NCBI GenBank assembly: GCA_949752735.1
Contig: OX457042.1
Coordinates: forward strand, 31,372,616 to 31,436,615
Reading direction: 5' to 3'
DNA from: Lumbricus terrestris
Lineage: Eukaryota > Annelida > Clitellata > Crassiclitellata > Lumbricidae
Length of the DNA: 64,000 nt
Under the pieces are notes generated by a model that saw only the letters and a program-made list of their open reading frames with translations, searched no databases and was not told the DNA's origin. Below are positions 1 through 12,039 of this stretch, in pieces (position 1 is the stretch's first letter; each line of letters begins with the position of its first letter). The position numbers and the translations under genes were made by a program.

Positions 1-53
1 ATTTTCATGTCACATCATTACATAATAATTACACTATAAATACATTACAATTG

Positions 54-3000
54 CAGTGGTCGTAGCAGGTTGTCATAAAAATACAGGACATTTTACAGGA
101 CACAAAAAATAAAAATACAGGACATTTTACAGGACAGTCATAATAAAAAATATCCAGTGCAGATTTGTTTTCCTTCTACTCTACTGTAGCAGTCGGTGAG
201 TAGCGTTTGCTCATCGTCAAAATACTGCCAAACTTTAGTTCTGCATTGTTGATTACGGTATTTTTTTCTTGAGCTAAGATAACAGGGATGAATCGGTAAT
301 AAACTAATTAACATGCAATAATTGTCTTGCATTTAGTCAGGTTATACATGTGCTAAATATTATTGCTTTGCAGACTGCAGTGCATATACAACATAAAATT
401 TATCAAGCTGTCACAACTGTTGTTGCAACTATTTATCGGAAGCTTGTTAATTTATATGCAATAATAAGAACAATATCAAATGCACTTTTCACAAATATCA
501 TATATAGACTATGTCCAGTAGTTTGCAACAGTGCCTATCACAATACATCTACAAGATTCTTAAAATTAGGGTCAATAATTTAAAAATAGAAGATTTACTG
601 TCAGTACAGCAAACAATAAACAACACAATTTCAACTGCAACTATGCTCAGTTTGCCCCATTGTCTAAGCTCATGAAAGTCATGATCTGACTTTATTTGGT
701 CAAACTGTCCACCTAAATCTAGTGAGTCATGTAAGAACAAAAACTTGGAAATACCCGGTATTCCAGCAAATGATAACTCCTACACCTAATCATTCAATCC
801 AGAGTGAGCAATGTTCACCAGTTAGCCGATCAAAGGCTAAAGCTGCGATTCTATCTACAATTAGCTATTTCAGGAGCTTTGGAGTGCAGCTCTTCAACTT
901 AAGACTCGTGACGTCCCTTTTTCCCACAAAGATTTATTGCTTTCCCGCAAAAACGCACAGTTTTTCAGTAGCAGTATCCATGAGACTGCAAGCCACATCC
1001 AGCAAACCATTGATAAACTGAAATCATATTCATGTCTCCAGACTTAAATGCACCCAAAAATTTCTTTCCCGCTTCCCTTAACATGTTGTGTGGCCAAGTC
1101 TATGTGATGTAGATTTCAACAGTTTTTTCCCAACCTTTCAACACTGTTTCTGCTCAACTTTTTCCTATCTTCAGTTTTCTACTGTGCTTTTGCTTCTCTG
1201 TGCTTGTTGCAGCACCATTTTCTCCTATCTTCTTTTTCCCTATGCTTTGTTCACCTCTTCTAAATGCTGTTTGCACTTGTTTGATTTGTAACAACATAGC
1301 AAGGCAGGAACAACAATGACACCTGTGGAACTTCCTCTATGGTATGCAAAGCATCTTCGAATAATCTAACTGCATCATGTTTTCTGGTTTAAAAGTGGTT
1401 TGTTCCTGTGTAACCATCCTCTTATTCGCTGACAAACATATTTCTGTATTAGGCTACTTCGTCCGTTACCTCCTGAGCTTTCCATTTTAAACTAAAGCCT
1501 CACCTTTTCAAGAACTATGGAACCAGACTCAGACCTTTGGACTGCCCTTTAGAATTCTGACTCAAAGCAGAGCTCATGAATAAGTTGGTACCCTGCGCTC
1601 GGCGTTCGAGTGGCGTTAAAGAAGTTTGGAGATTACGATAACGAATCCATTCAGCACTTTCACCTCGTGACCTGTTTTGCATCCAAGAACCTACATTTTC
1701 ATCTCTCAAGAGAGGCTTTCAAACAAAACAGATGAGCCAATGCACAATACAAGACATGAACCAGTGGAACTTGAAACAACTGAAGGACATCGCCAAGAAT
1801 ATGACCAACATTTGCAATAAAATGCTGAATGATAAAATTCATGGACTGTCATGCAACTTCTTTGTATTTAATTAAAAACCAGTCATCTAAAGGAAAAAAC
1901 TGATACAATGTTGAACAAATATACACCGTGATTCAAAAAAAGTAAGCCAAATTATTTTTCGTATATCTCCAATGCCTGATGACATATCATGCTAAAATTT
2001 TCCAAATATTTAGAGAATTGGACCAAGAATATGATTCCAAGATTTCATGAGATAAAGTTGAACGGATAAAAAGATATGTATCTTTCAACTTCATATGCTG
2101 AAATTTCAGTTTACAAGCAATTTTCTGTTAGATTCAATAAAATGTAAGTCAAACATTTTCAGTATCTTTATGGCCTGATAATTAATCATAGTAAAATTTT
2201 CCCAATATTTAGAAAATTGAATCAAGAATGGGATTCCAAAATATCAAGTCATAAATTTGAACGGATAGAAAGATATGAATATTTCAACTTCATCTTCCGA
2301 AACTTCAGTTTTCAGCAAGTCTGTTATGGTGTTCTTTGCGGTTTCGACGCTTGATAGTTCCCAATTTTGGTCTTCAGTGACTCTGGAGTAAAAATTAATG
2401 GATCCTATTATAGCGACGTTCTGCTGTCACAACATCCTCTATCTGCAATCAGAAATCTAGTCCCCCAGAAGGCTGGTTTTTTCAACAGGACAGTGCCTAA
2501 GCCCACAGAGCCAAGAAAACCATTGAAATGCTGACAAGAGAGACGCCAGACTTCATTTCTCCCACATTATGGCCTCCGAACAGCCCAGTTTGAATCCTGT
2601 CGACCATAAAGTGTGGAGCTTGATGCAAGACCGAGTAGACAACAATCCATGGTATAAATGATCTGAAGTAGTGCTTGATGGAAGTGTGAGATGGCCTGGA
2701 CCAGAGGATAATCGACGATGCTGTTGCCCAATGGCGCCAGCGCCTCCAGACTTGCGTGCAAGCAGGGGGAGGACATTTTGAGCATCTTATTTAATTAAAT
2801 AATCAAACCAAACTGAGGGAATCATGTTGTTATTCAGTTCTCTACATATCTGGAAAATTTTAGCATGATTAGTCATCAGGCATTAGAGATATAAGAAAAA
2901 CAGTTTGACTTACATTTTATTGAATCTAACAGAAAATTGCTTGTAAACTGAAATTTCAGCATATGAAGTTGAAAGATACATATCTTTTTATCCGTTCAAC

Positions 3001-3371
3001 TTTATCTCATGAAATCTTGGAATCATATTCTTGGTCCAATTCTGTAAATATTTCGAAAATTTTGGCGTGATATGTCATCAGGCATTGGAGATATTTGAAA
3101 AACATTTTGGCTTACTTTTTTTTGAATCACGGTGTAGTATTGAATCAGCATGTTTATAACATATACCACTTTGAATTATAACACAAAATTATATATAATA
3201 AAATTAGTACATAATCACGGCAATAATAATTCGCGACAAAAAAGAGCGTGAAATCGGACTTTTTGCAAAAATACAGGAAATACAGGACACTTTTGCAAAA
3301 ATACAGGATTTTACAGGACAAGCAAAAAAATACAGGACATTACAGGAAATACAGGACCGCTACGAGGACTG
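54..3371. mobile_element. DNA transposon with 'tacaggac' subterminal repeats, flanked by CAATTG
   Basis: The ends are imperfect terminal inverted repeats: CAGTGGTCGTAGCAGG at 54 and the complement of CAGTCCTCGTAGCGG ending at 3371. Both are flanked directly by CAATTG (48-53 and 3372-3377), a possible 6-bp target duplication, although the hexamer is palindromic. Clusters of 'aatacaggac' and 'ttttacaggac' lie just inside both ends (about 90-135 and 3270-3355). Without the nested mariner the element is about 2.1 kb. Short broken minus-strand reading frames (about 550-740 and 970-1085) are the only coding-like remains; I cannot assign a transposase family. The CAG start resembles hAT, but no 8-bp duplication is seen. 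Confidence 0.6.
1924..3134 (+). mobile_element. Degenerate Tc1/mariner element with long inverted repeats, nested in the transposon above
   Basis: Termini CACCGTGATTCAAAAAAA and its complement are flanked by TA on both sides (1922-1923, 3135-3136), the mariner target. The inverted repeats are long (about 200-400 bp each). Between them, plus-strand remnants around 2390-2660 read, with stops and frameshifts, as the C-terminal half of a DDE/D transposase: a 'GFFQQDSA..AHRAKKT' segment followed by 'LWPPNSPSLNPVDHKVW', which is characteristic of the superfamily. The element is inactive. Confidence 0.85.
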
Positions 3372-3847
3372 CAATTGACAAATACATTAATCTTAACTGC
3401 AATTAGTTCTAAATTAAGCAAAACATTTTAATATTGATAATTACATGCAGGGAAGTCAAATGTCTGTTGGCTACATAGAAAGTATTGCCATCATACACTT
3501 GTCAAAATCGCACATAAAATACGAATGCAATTTCAACATTTGTGACTATGCAGGACAAAGTCACCATAAGCCTAAGGTGATAAAAATTTAAAACTAAATT
3601 TAATGCTGCGCTGGACTAGACTAGAGTTGTTGCTAATTAGATGACAAAGTCGTAAAAAATAATCTTTAATTAAATAGAAGTGGGATTGAAGAAAAAATTC
3701 TTGCCTAAATTGGAGTTCGTTTGATGAGAAATAATTGTCATTTAAATAGAACATGGATTGATGAAAAAACAATTGTTGCTCAAATAGAAGTTGAACTGAT
3801 AAACTGAATGAACTTTTGCCTAAATGGAAGCTGGATTGGTGAATTTA

Positions 3848-3976
3848 ACAATAACACCACATTGGGTGAATAATCTAGACTGCTATTTAAACAATAACAC
3901 CACATTGGGTGAATAATCTAGAATGCTATTTAAACAATAACACCACATTGGGTGAATAATCTAGAATGCTAAAATG
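3848..3976. repeat. 43-bp tandem repeat, three copies
   Basis: The unit beginning ACAATAACACCACATTGGG and ending in a TAATCTAGAxTGCTATTTA-like segment recurs with a period of 43 bases at 3848, 3891 and 3934. The stretch to its left (3560-3840) carries more diverged 'aaatagaag..ggattgatgaa' repeats. Confidence 0.85.
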
Positions 3977-4068
3977 ATAGATTAAAAACTTAAACTTAAA
4001 GAGATTGGTGTGAAACTAAACATGTCTCCATTTCTTAATAGTTCTTATTAATAAAATTAGAAAATTAC

Positions 4069-4650
4069 CTTTGACTCAACATCCTCTCCCACTTTATCTT
4101 TCATGTTGCCACAACACATGTTCTGCTCCTCGTGTGACAACGAAGGGCGCAGTTCAAATACTGATGCAATGCTGGAGGAGTTGGCTGAAGTTCCGTTTCT
4201 AAATGAGATGTTCAGGTGCTGCAGTTGTTCAGCTGGTTGCTTGGGGTTAGACATTACAGCACAGCCATTGCGAACCATTTTTCTGACATTGCCCTGGCTT
4301 GACAAGCCCTTATCTGTCATGTCGCAGCAAGATGCTTCAATTTCATCTTTGACTTGTTCAGGTAGGCCCACCATGCTTTTCGACTGCCCCATACCAACAT
4401 CCTTCTCAGCAAGGCTTAGATTTCCCAATCCATTTGTGATTTGTTCGACCGGAGGGTCTGAGTGCCATTTCATTCCATTATTATAAGGGTTAGTAGTTGA
4501 CTCACTGCTTTCTGAGCACTGAACACTTTGCGTCTGAAGAGTCACGTCTGAAGTTGTGTCCATTGGCTCCTGGTCATCGGCTACAATAGGATCTTGACCC
4601 ATGACATGATCGAAGTTGACAACTGAACTCACAGTTAAAGCCACTTGAGG
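4069..4650 (-). CDS. Exon of an unidentified gene (194 codons, disordered, acidic/Ser-rich)
   Basis: An open 582-bp exon with a good acceptor (ATTTTGTTTTAG) before 4650 and a donor AAG|GTAATT after 4069, phase 0 to phase 0. It starts PQVALTVSSVVNFDHVMGQD and contains QEPMDTTSDVTLQ, NGLGNLSLAEKDVGMGQ and ASVFELRPSLSHEEQN. Composition (Ser, Asn, Gln, Glu, several Cys) suggests a disordered regulatory region. I do not recognise the family. It joins in frame to the small exon at 5701-5750. If the donor is not used, the frame stops three codons later, so this could instead be the last coding exon; no downstream exon was found in 1-4000. Confidence 0.6.
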
Positions 4651-5429
4651 CTAAAACAAAATTTCAGTCAAATCATCAAGAACACACACATGCACACACA
4701 GTATGATCAACACTGAAACTGTATCAATAACTGTATAAAAGCAAGTATAATAATGAATAAAACTCAGTACATTTACAGATTTCTGCTTAAATTCAATTCT
4801 TAGAAGAGTAAACAGAGCTGCTCAGATGCTATCTTGTCTATTGAATTTACTTAAAAACAGCACTTAGCCAATGACTTATTTATTTAGTTAGAACATTTAT
4901 ATAAACAGGCTCTTTAAGATATCTACTGGGAAGTGCTGTTGGCATTTGGAAATCCATGAAAGGCTCTTGTAATTCCATTCATTTTCCGGTCTACCATAAG
5001 CTTTTTAATGAATGCTGGCACTGGGCATCTCAGAGATGCTTTAAGACTACAACTACCAACAAGGGTGAATATCAGGTAAGGGTGGACATAGGATCAATTC
5101 TAATCAATAGAACACACATGGTATTCGTTTGATTAATGTAATTAGAATGGAGTAGACTTCCTTTGCAGAGAGCTATGCTTAAAGTATGATTGTAAGAACC
5201 TTATGTTAAAGTCTGTACTGTAGATGGCAGAGGGAACATGAGCATTAATTTCACTTCCAAAAGTGGTAACGTGTCCATTGGGACCTTGCATCATGCAAAA
5301 AATAGCTGTAAGTCAAGGCGGATTTTTGCTGCCATAAAAATACTTTTAAAAATGTACTTTCTTAGAAACAATGAAGTATTGATCCATTTCATGCTATGGT
5401 ATCGAACAAGAGAAGTTTTAAATTTCAGA

Positions 5430-5605
5430 CTAGCATGGTCTGTAGGCTTACATGAGGACCTTAATTGGCGTGGCGCCTATTCAAACAGGCAGCCGTGGTA
5501 AAGAAACTCATCTGATTAATTCACTGAAAAATTAGCACGATCAAGGCCAAACAGTAACTATATAAATCAAGTACATTTATACTACTTGCATAAACACAAG
5601 CTGAA
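5430..5605. repeat. Dispersed repeat, copy 1 (pair with 11845-12020)
   Basis: Shares 'GGCGTGGCG.C.ATTCAAAC', 'TCA.TGAAAAAT', 'GAGGCCAAA/CAAGGCCAAA' and 'GTACATTT.TAC..TTGCATAAACA' in the same order with 11845-12020. Diverged; no class recognised. Confidence 0.55.
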
Positions 5606-5700
5606 TAGTAATATTCCCATATGGATGAATGAAACTGCAAAGAAATAAAATGACTAAATTGACAGTAGTCATTATGTAGTTCATAGTTTATGGTCCTTAC

Positions 5701-5750
5701 TTTGTCACTGTCTTCCAGTTTACTGTATGCACTGCTTTCATGTCCAACAG
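5701..5750 (-). CDS. Small exon of the unidentified gene (50 bp)
   Basis: A 50-bp exon with a very good polypyrimidine tract and acceptor (GTGTATTGTAG) and donor ACAAA|GTAAGG. Phase 1 in, phase 0 out; it encodes (A)VGHESSAYSKLEDSDK. Phases fit both its upstream candidates (6211-6267 or 6555-6609) and the downstream 4069-4650 exon. Confidence 0.5.
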
Positions 5751-6210
5751 CTACAATACACACACAGAAAAAAAAAATTAATATACTAGTCAGTCTTGAA
5801 GGACATGGAAGCCGTTCCTGGTCACTGCATGCAGCAGTCGGTCCTCAGTCAAACTGACTCGCATTGCAACTGTTGCAGCACTTGATGGGAGGTAACCCAT
5901 TTGCTGCATTCTTATGAACAGTCTCTGTGAAGTGTGTACATGGTGTCCTAACACTGATACCGATTACAGATTATTGGGGGGGACAAATGCATGGGCTGTC
6001 CACCCACCACATTTATTGAGGGGGACCGTCCCCTGTCTCCCTTAAGTCTCCGCCCATGGAGATAGACCATTTGCTCGCAGTAACCGCAGGGCATAGAGAG
6101 AACTTGCACAAGATCCCATAACCTCATTTACATGGGGTCCTACAATTAGGTCGTGCTGGAAGATGACACCACATATATTCTGTAATATACCGTAATATAT
6201 GTGATGACAC

Positions 6211-6267
6211 CTAGAATCCGCATGGTGGCGACGCGTTCCATTCCATCAAGTATTGGAGGATAAGCAT
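6211..6267 (-). CDS. Candidate symmetric exon of the unidentified gene (57 bp)
   Basis: Acceptor CATCTCCAG before 6267 and donor TTCTAG|GTGTCA after 6211; 57 bp, phase 1 to phase 1. Spliced from 6555-6609 it reads DAYPPILDGMERVATMRIL and continues in frame into the 50-bp exon. Being a multiple of three with matching phases, it could be skipped without a frameshift. The donor is only a moderate consensus match. Confidence 0.42.
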   Translation of the reverse strand: MLILQYLMEWNASPPCGF

Positions 6268-6554
6268 CTGGAGATGAAAATGCAAAGCAACTTGGCAAAA
6301 TCTTAAAACAAACATGCTTGTTCAGCCTGTAGGACATCGCACACGCCATCCCAATTCTCCATTCTATGCTTCTGCAGTTACATTAAAGACTGTTTGATTC
6401 AGCAGAGTAGTTGGCTTCCAAATACTACCCACCAGGAAGTCATTGGCTGCTACTAACTTTAGCACGGGTTGCTGAATGCTTCTAGTAACATAAGTTCTCA
6501 GTAGCATGGTTCGTTCCTTTATGATGTTGTTTATAGAGATAATAATATGCTCAC

Positions 6555-6609
6555 CTGTGCTTTCCACTCCATCTTTTATTTGCAAAAAGTTGTTCGGTAA
6601 CGCCATCAC
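6555..6609 (-). CDS. Candidate first coding exon of the unidentified gene
   Basis: Acceptor GACGTTTCTAG before 6609 and donor CACAG|GTGAGC after 6555, both strong. The exon has an ATG three bases in (GTGATGGCG) and reads MALPNNFLQIKDGVEST, ending in phase 1. It may be the translation start, with a spliced 5' UTR exon further right, or an internal exon. No family recognised. Confidence 0.5.
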
Positions 6610-7258
6610 CTAGAAACGTCAAAAGCACATCACTTCAATTAATAGTCATTGCAACGAATACATATTAAAGTGGACACAGTTCCATGCGTATACTTTTTCA
6701 AGTCTAAATTTGAGGGAAATTTAAGCAAACAAGATGACAACTCAATTAAAGTCTTCAAGAGAATAATTCTTTGAAAGCAGGAGCAGACTCTGAACTACTC
6801 AAAAAATAACCAGGAATATGATTTGGTTAAACTAGCCTGTAACATAGAAACCCTAATTAGGTTCGGCTATCTCCTCCATAGTCTGCGACCAATGCTGCTG
6901 CTAGGCTCATTGCCCGTCTTCATCAATTCTCATACATTTCTATATTCATGAATCATGATTGAACAACTTCACTGGCTTCCACTTTCGACCCATTCTAAAG
7001 CGCCCATTCTAAAGCGCCACTAGAAAGCGGGGCACCAGCTTATTCACGAGCGCTGCATTGAGTTAGAATTAAGGGTTGTCCGTGAGAGTAGTCTGTGGTG
7101 GTCCAGGTCGAGTTACCATAGGATCAGTGGGGCGGAACAGAGGTATAGCTAGGGTATAGGTGCATGAGGTAAGCTTATAGGGGGAAGTGGAAGAATCAGC
7201 CAAGGATAGGATAGGTGAAAAGCAGAGTTTTGAGTGAAAGACCTGTGGGATTAAGAGG
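6610..7258. other. Non-coding stretch, nothing identified
   Basis: No exon or repeat could be supported; a duplicated 'cattctaaagcgcc' occurs at about 6991-7018. Confidence 0.4.
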
Positions 7259-7399
7259 CAGGGTGAGAATTGCCGGGGAGTTGGGGTTTCAACCCCCCAG
7301 TCTTTCTTAGAGCCCCATAGTAAAGTCTGTTTTCAACACCCCAATTCCAATTGGATAATGGTCCGACCCCCCAGTTATTTTTCCACAATTCTCACACTG
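7259..7399. mobile_element. hAT MITE (141 bp)
   Basis: Terminal repeats CAGGGTGAGAATTG and the complement of CAGTGTGAGAATTG, flanked by exact 8-bp duplications TTAAGAGG (7251-7258, 7400-7407). Confidence 0.85.
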
Positions 7400-7407
7400 T
7401 TAAGAGG

Positions 7408-9255
7408 TGGAGTTCGTAAGCATTTATGTGATTCTCTCTCGATCCCTCCAAGCACCCAATGTCCTCTCCACGTAGGCCTAGCCTACCGCAATGAGAGTAA
7501 AAAACTAATTTGTTAAAGGTATCGATTCATACAAACGCAAGCATTGGAGTACTTCCTGTTTGAGAACAAATTGAATTAACTTCCCTATTCCGATAACAGC
7601 TAGGTATGAAATAATTAAATCCTCTAAAACGCTAGTGGAAGAAATACAAATAATTCCATTAAAACGACAATCTCTTTTTAAAGCAAAAAGTGGACTATCA
7701 CTTACTACGAATAGTTTTCTTCTATGACACAAAATAATGTTCCTACAGTGTATGCTGCACATGCTTTCTGCTTCCTTGTTCTCATGAGTCATTAAAAAAC
7801 ATAGGACATCCTGCTTCCTTAATCTCACAAGTCATTAGTAGGCCTATAGGCTTATAAATTCTAGGGCATCCTGCTTCCTTAATTATCTCAATATCGAGTC
7901 ATTACAAAATCTAGGGCGCGCAGAGTACTCGGATTTCTCTACTTACTCGAAACCAAAATATTCGAATCCAAAATCGAAGTGCATAGTAATCGGACTTGAT
8001 CAGACGAAAATAAAAGAAAGGAAGTAAGTGACCAAATTATTGTGTCCAACTCTAATCGTTATCACAGTACAATTATTTGTTATTTTATACTGTGCGTTAT
8101 GAAAAGCAATAATCAATGCAGTGCCCAATAACTGTAATAGCCTAAATGTTGATGCCTACGTGGTCACTTAAATTTAATAACTTCTCATTTCAGCCGTTCA
8201 TCTTATGTTGTTTTCTAAGACCACATCAGAACATATAGATGGAGCACTCAACAACATGGCAATAAATAACTAGGCTGCTTAATTAACTTATCTCTTTATG
8301 CCTCATCCTCTCTGTAGTCTCTGTTTTGTTCTCGAATTCTTGTCTTGGCTTTCGACCGAAAATAATTAGGCTAACTCACCAATTTCTTAATCTAACCCAC
8401 CACCCACCCCACAAGGGGGGATCTTAGAGCTTATCTGCTACTCAGTCAGCTTAGATGCTAAGTGCAGAACAAGAAAACCATATTTAAACTTTTATTTACC
8501 AAGGCCTATTTACACAAGCTAATGAACCTGCCCTTTGGGCAGATAATTCATCTCATCATTATCATCATGTACACAAGACAACAACTGTACAGCAAAAAAA
8601 TCATGTACAAAACAGAGAAATTACCATTGAATGAGAATGAGATAGCAGTGACTAAAATTTTGATAATACTCAGTAAAAACGAGTAAGTTCAGTTAGTCCA
8701 AATTTAAACATGATTAGCAGCTAAAACTGGAATCCAGCAACACTGACATGAAGCTAAGCATGTGAACCTCCGAAAGCCTACCCAGAACTGCAGCCAAAGC
8801 ACAGAAAGATGGATCCGAACATTCCCCCAACTGCAGACATTCCTTGGGCACATATTAGACACATGGCAGGCCAGCTGTGATCTAGTGATATCGAACAAAG
8901 CTGTAGGCCCTATGCAAAATTGTGTACATGCATTGTAACCACAGAACAGATAAAGCTTAGTCGACACTGATTTACTGTGCATATTTTTATTACCAATTAT
9001 TACTTTGAAGTTATGATAATGTTTTATGCCCCATTGTACATTTACAAGTGGTGTAATAAATGATATATTTACTTACTTACTCCAAGTTATCAGTGTAAGT
9101 AAATTATTGTTTACTTCATGCTATCTATCGATTATTGCCTTACGTGTTACAACAGTATGGCGACAGAAGTTTCAGGTTTAGAACAACTGGTCACATATGT
9201 ACTCTAGCTGTAATCATTACCATACGGTAGTTACTTCATCAGTGAGCTTACACTA
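7408..9255. other. Intergenic or UTR stretch with a LINE/SINE-like 3' tail
   Basis: No exon supported. At about 8983-9086 is a tail ('TTTTTATTACCAATTATTAC', then '..GCCCCATTGTAC', ending in a CTTA microsatellite) that also occurs at 21935-22048, marking a retroposon 3' end on the plus strand. Confidence 0.45.
8983..9086 (+). repeat. Retroposon 3' tail with (CTTA)n, copy 1
   Basis: About 100 bases alignable by eye with 21935-22048, including 'ATTATTACTTTGA', 'ATAATG.T.TATG.CCCATTGT' and 'AAGTGG.GTAATAAA', ending in ACTTACTTACT. A shared 3' end with a short-motif tail is typical of non-LTR retroposons. Confidence 0.65.
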
Positions 9256-9519
9256 CATGGGTGCCAGATATTTTTACAGGAGGGGGGGCAAACACAGTTG
9301 TCAAGGTTACGTTGTTTATCAAGGGCTTGAAACATGCAAAGCAGGAAGTTGTGGACCTGGGTATTTTTCATACAGGATTTCTAAAAGGAACATTTCTCAG
9401 TTTCACTTTGTCATTGGTGCGTTAATACCAAGAACTTTCTTAAAAACCAAAAGTTTAAGTTAAATAATAGGTGTCAATTATCCAGGGGCAAGTGCCTCCT
9501 CTTGCAGCAGGCGCCCACT
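9256..9519. mobile_element. hAT MITE, CATGGGYGCC family, copy 1
   Basis: Starts CATGGGTGCCAG and ends near GGCGCCCACT, in the same internal order as 13517-13803 ('..ACAGGAGG..CAAA.ACA', 'CAAGGGCTTGAAA', 'TTTTCATA', 'GGGGCAAGTGCC'). Flanks are a near-match 8-mer (TTACACTA left, GTACACTA right). Confidence 0.65.
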
Positions 9520-9968
9520 GTACACTAAAATCATCTGAGGAAACTTGCAACTTCCTAAGCTTTATACGCTGCTAGCAGTTTCACAAAGCTTTGTGAAACT
9601 TTTGACCCAGGACTGTTCAAGAAAGAGCTGTTCAATGCTGTTGAGATAGAGTTGTTATTAAAGGTATGCAAATATTAGTAAAAAGAAGACACATATAGCT
9701 GCATTCAAAACAGCCACATCGCATGACTTATTCAGTTTTGTAAAGCAACAGATTTAGGTCCCACATGTAACTGATACACCACCCCTCTTACTTGTTCAGT
9801 TGTGCAGTAAAAAACCCTGTTTTTAATACTTGTTCAGACTCTTGCATGGAACAAAACAAAGGAATTTCGTAACTGGTTCACCTTTAGCAGTGAACATCCA
9901 CGGTAGTTTTCTTCTAATAATAATCCCCTTTCCTTATATTATAATAAAATGAGGAAGAGGATCCCAGT

Positions 9969-10184
9969 CATAGACGTACGAGGCGGGAGTCCAGAGGGGC
10001 AAATGCCTCCCAAATTTCGGGCAAAACTGTTTTTCGGGCAAGCAGACCCGGGAAATGACTAAAAAAATCGTGAACTTTTTTCTGGGAAAAAGTAGTATTT
10101 TCCACGAGATTTCAGGATTTATTTTTCGGACAGAAGTTAAATCTTTGCCCTCTCCCCACTGCTGAAATCTCCCGTACGCCTATG
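9969..10184. mobile_element. hAT MITE (216 bp)
   Basis: Ends CATAGACGTACGAGGCGGGA and TCTCCCGTACGCCTATG form imperfect inverted repeats, flanked by exact 8-bp duplications ATCCCAGT (9961-9968, 10185-10192). Confidence 0.85.
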
Positions 10185-11844
10185 ATCCCAGTCATTGGAG
10201 AAGTCCAGGACTACCGCCCAGTGATAAAGTAACGAGAAACAATAAGCCCATGCTAGTGTAGCTTTCAGAATGTTAAGTAGCTCTGGTAACATAATTTCAC
10301 TGGAAGCAGGTAACTAAGTAAGCAAGTGACCGCAAATAGTTGGATTACAACTGATGAACAAAGAATATACATAAAATGCTTTTTAGACACAGTCCAGAAG
10401 TTTGCTTTCCAACTGCATGAATATACTTGAATGAATGAATGAATGTATGAATATATACATTGTATACCACTAGTGAAATTAATGTACCGTAATAGCATCT
10501 ATTTAAAATGCTACTTAGAGAGGTCTACAGCTTGCCACTTTATGTTCATTCAATGTTTGCAAAGTTACAAAAAGTAGCAATTTAAAAAAATTGGTGCATA
10601 TTCTTGATTCACACTGATCTCAGTTACTTTATGAAATGGTACACAATGATTCAAACTACAGACATGATACTAAAAATCACAACATTATCACAACTTCACA
10701 AGACAAACAGAAAATGTTCACAACAGCCATGGAAGAAATACAAAGCAAAGTGTCATATAACTGTGAATCTTATTTCACCATTCGAATTCCTACAGGCACG
10801 AAGAATTTTTTAATTAACATACTCAGCAACTACAACTTTTATGATCAAATGTTGAAAAACCTCCTTAAACCATAGATCTCCTTCTCAAGATCTCAAGTGT
10901 TAGCCTACATCTAAAACCTATACACCAAACCACATTTTCATAAAACTCGGAAGCTTTTACACAACGATCCTAAACATATTAGAGAAGGGACTTCTGTTTC
11001 TTGAACTTAATTCTGTCGATCTATTTTAAACTTCTGATGCCTGAACAGTAAACAACTACTTGCAAACAAAGCTGGTTCTTAGCTGATACCAAAACGTTAG
11101 ACTGGCAGAGTACACTTTGAGGCCAAATCATTTCCTTTTTGCTTTAGAATCCAGAACTTGACACAGCTAGCTGCATATAATTCTTAGTTAACACTAACGA
11201 AATAGCTAACAGAGCTAGAAGTACTAAGGATTCGCTACATAAAAATTACAGACTCTTCTTTTAAAAAACTAAAAAGAATCAAATGCACAAGTGCAGCACC
11301 ATTTTTTAATTCCTGAAACAATAAACCTAACCTAAAATCCTCTTGTCATGCAAGCCTTCACAGCAAATTATCAGCTTTACCATTTGGACAGCGATTCAAA
11401 GAGAAGAACTAGTGGTGAAAACATAAAACTATAGTGTGTTAATTCGTTTATGCATCGTCCATTTAACTCAATATGGTGTTATGTCCCGAAAGCTACTGAC
11501 CTAACACTGATTACTGGTTAACATGCTGTACTAGTTAACACTCTGGCTTGGTCAACATGATGTAAGTGGTTAGACTGTATTAGACTGATAGTGTAACAGT
11601 AAATATTGACTTTCAGCATTGCCCCTTTTACACACTGACTATTTTACACACTGAATTAAAAAGGTATGTCCACAATGACTTAACATAGCAAAACAAGGCT
11701 TTCAAGTGCTTCTGTGTTAAAAACCACTGCAGTTTAACCTGTAATGCGTATTAACTCATCTTTCCCAACTTTCTCTTAAAATTTAGAAGTCGTGATTGTC
11801 CACTGAGACAGTACAATAATCCAAACCATTCTAAAGTCTACAAC

Positions 11845-12020
11845 TCTCGCTGGCACGGTCCGTACACGAGGATCTAAATGGCGTGGCGTCCATTCAAACG
11901 AGTGAGTGGTGATGAAGGATCTCACCCGATCAAATTCATTGAAAAATCGAGGCCAAATACGGGTCGCTACATAACCCCCCCCGAGTACATTTTACATTTG
12001 CATAAACAAAGCGTGTTAAC
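11845..12020. repeat. Dispersed repeat, copy 2 (pair with 5430-5605)
   Basis: Same-orientation diverged copy; see 5430-5605 for the shared segments. Confidence 0.55.
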
Positions 12021-12039
12021 AAGCAGACCATCGTACGCA

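Noticed and set aside
54..3371. Standard hAT assignment for the CAGTGG-ended element
   Set aside because: Flanks share only CAATTG (6 bp) and not an 8-bp duplication.
4103..4486. 127-codon plus-strand frame opposite the exon at 4069-4650
   Set aside because: Shadow of the minus-strand exon, which has splice sites and phases that fit its neighbours.
7500..7830. 107-codon minus-strand frame with a GTAAGT donor-like site
   Set aside because: No recognisable protein features and the implied 36-bp exon has no supporting neighbour.
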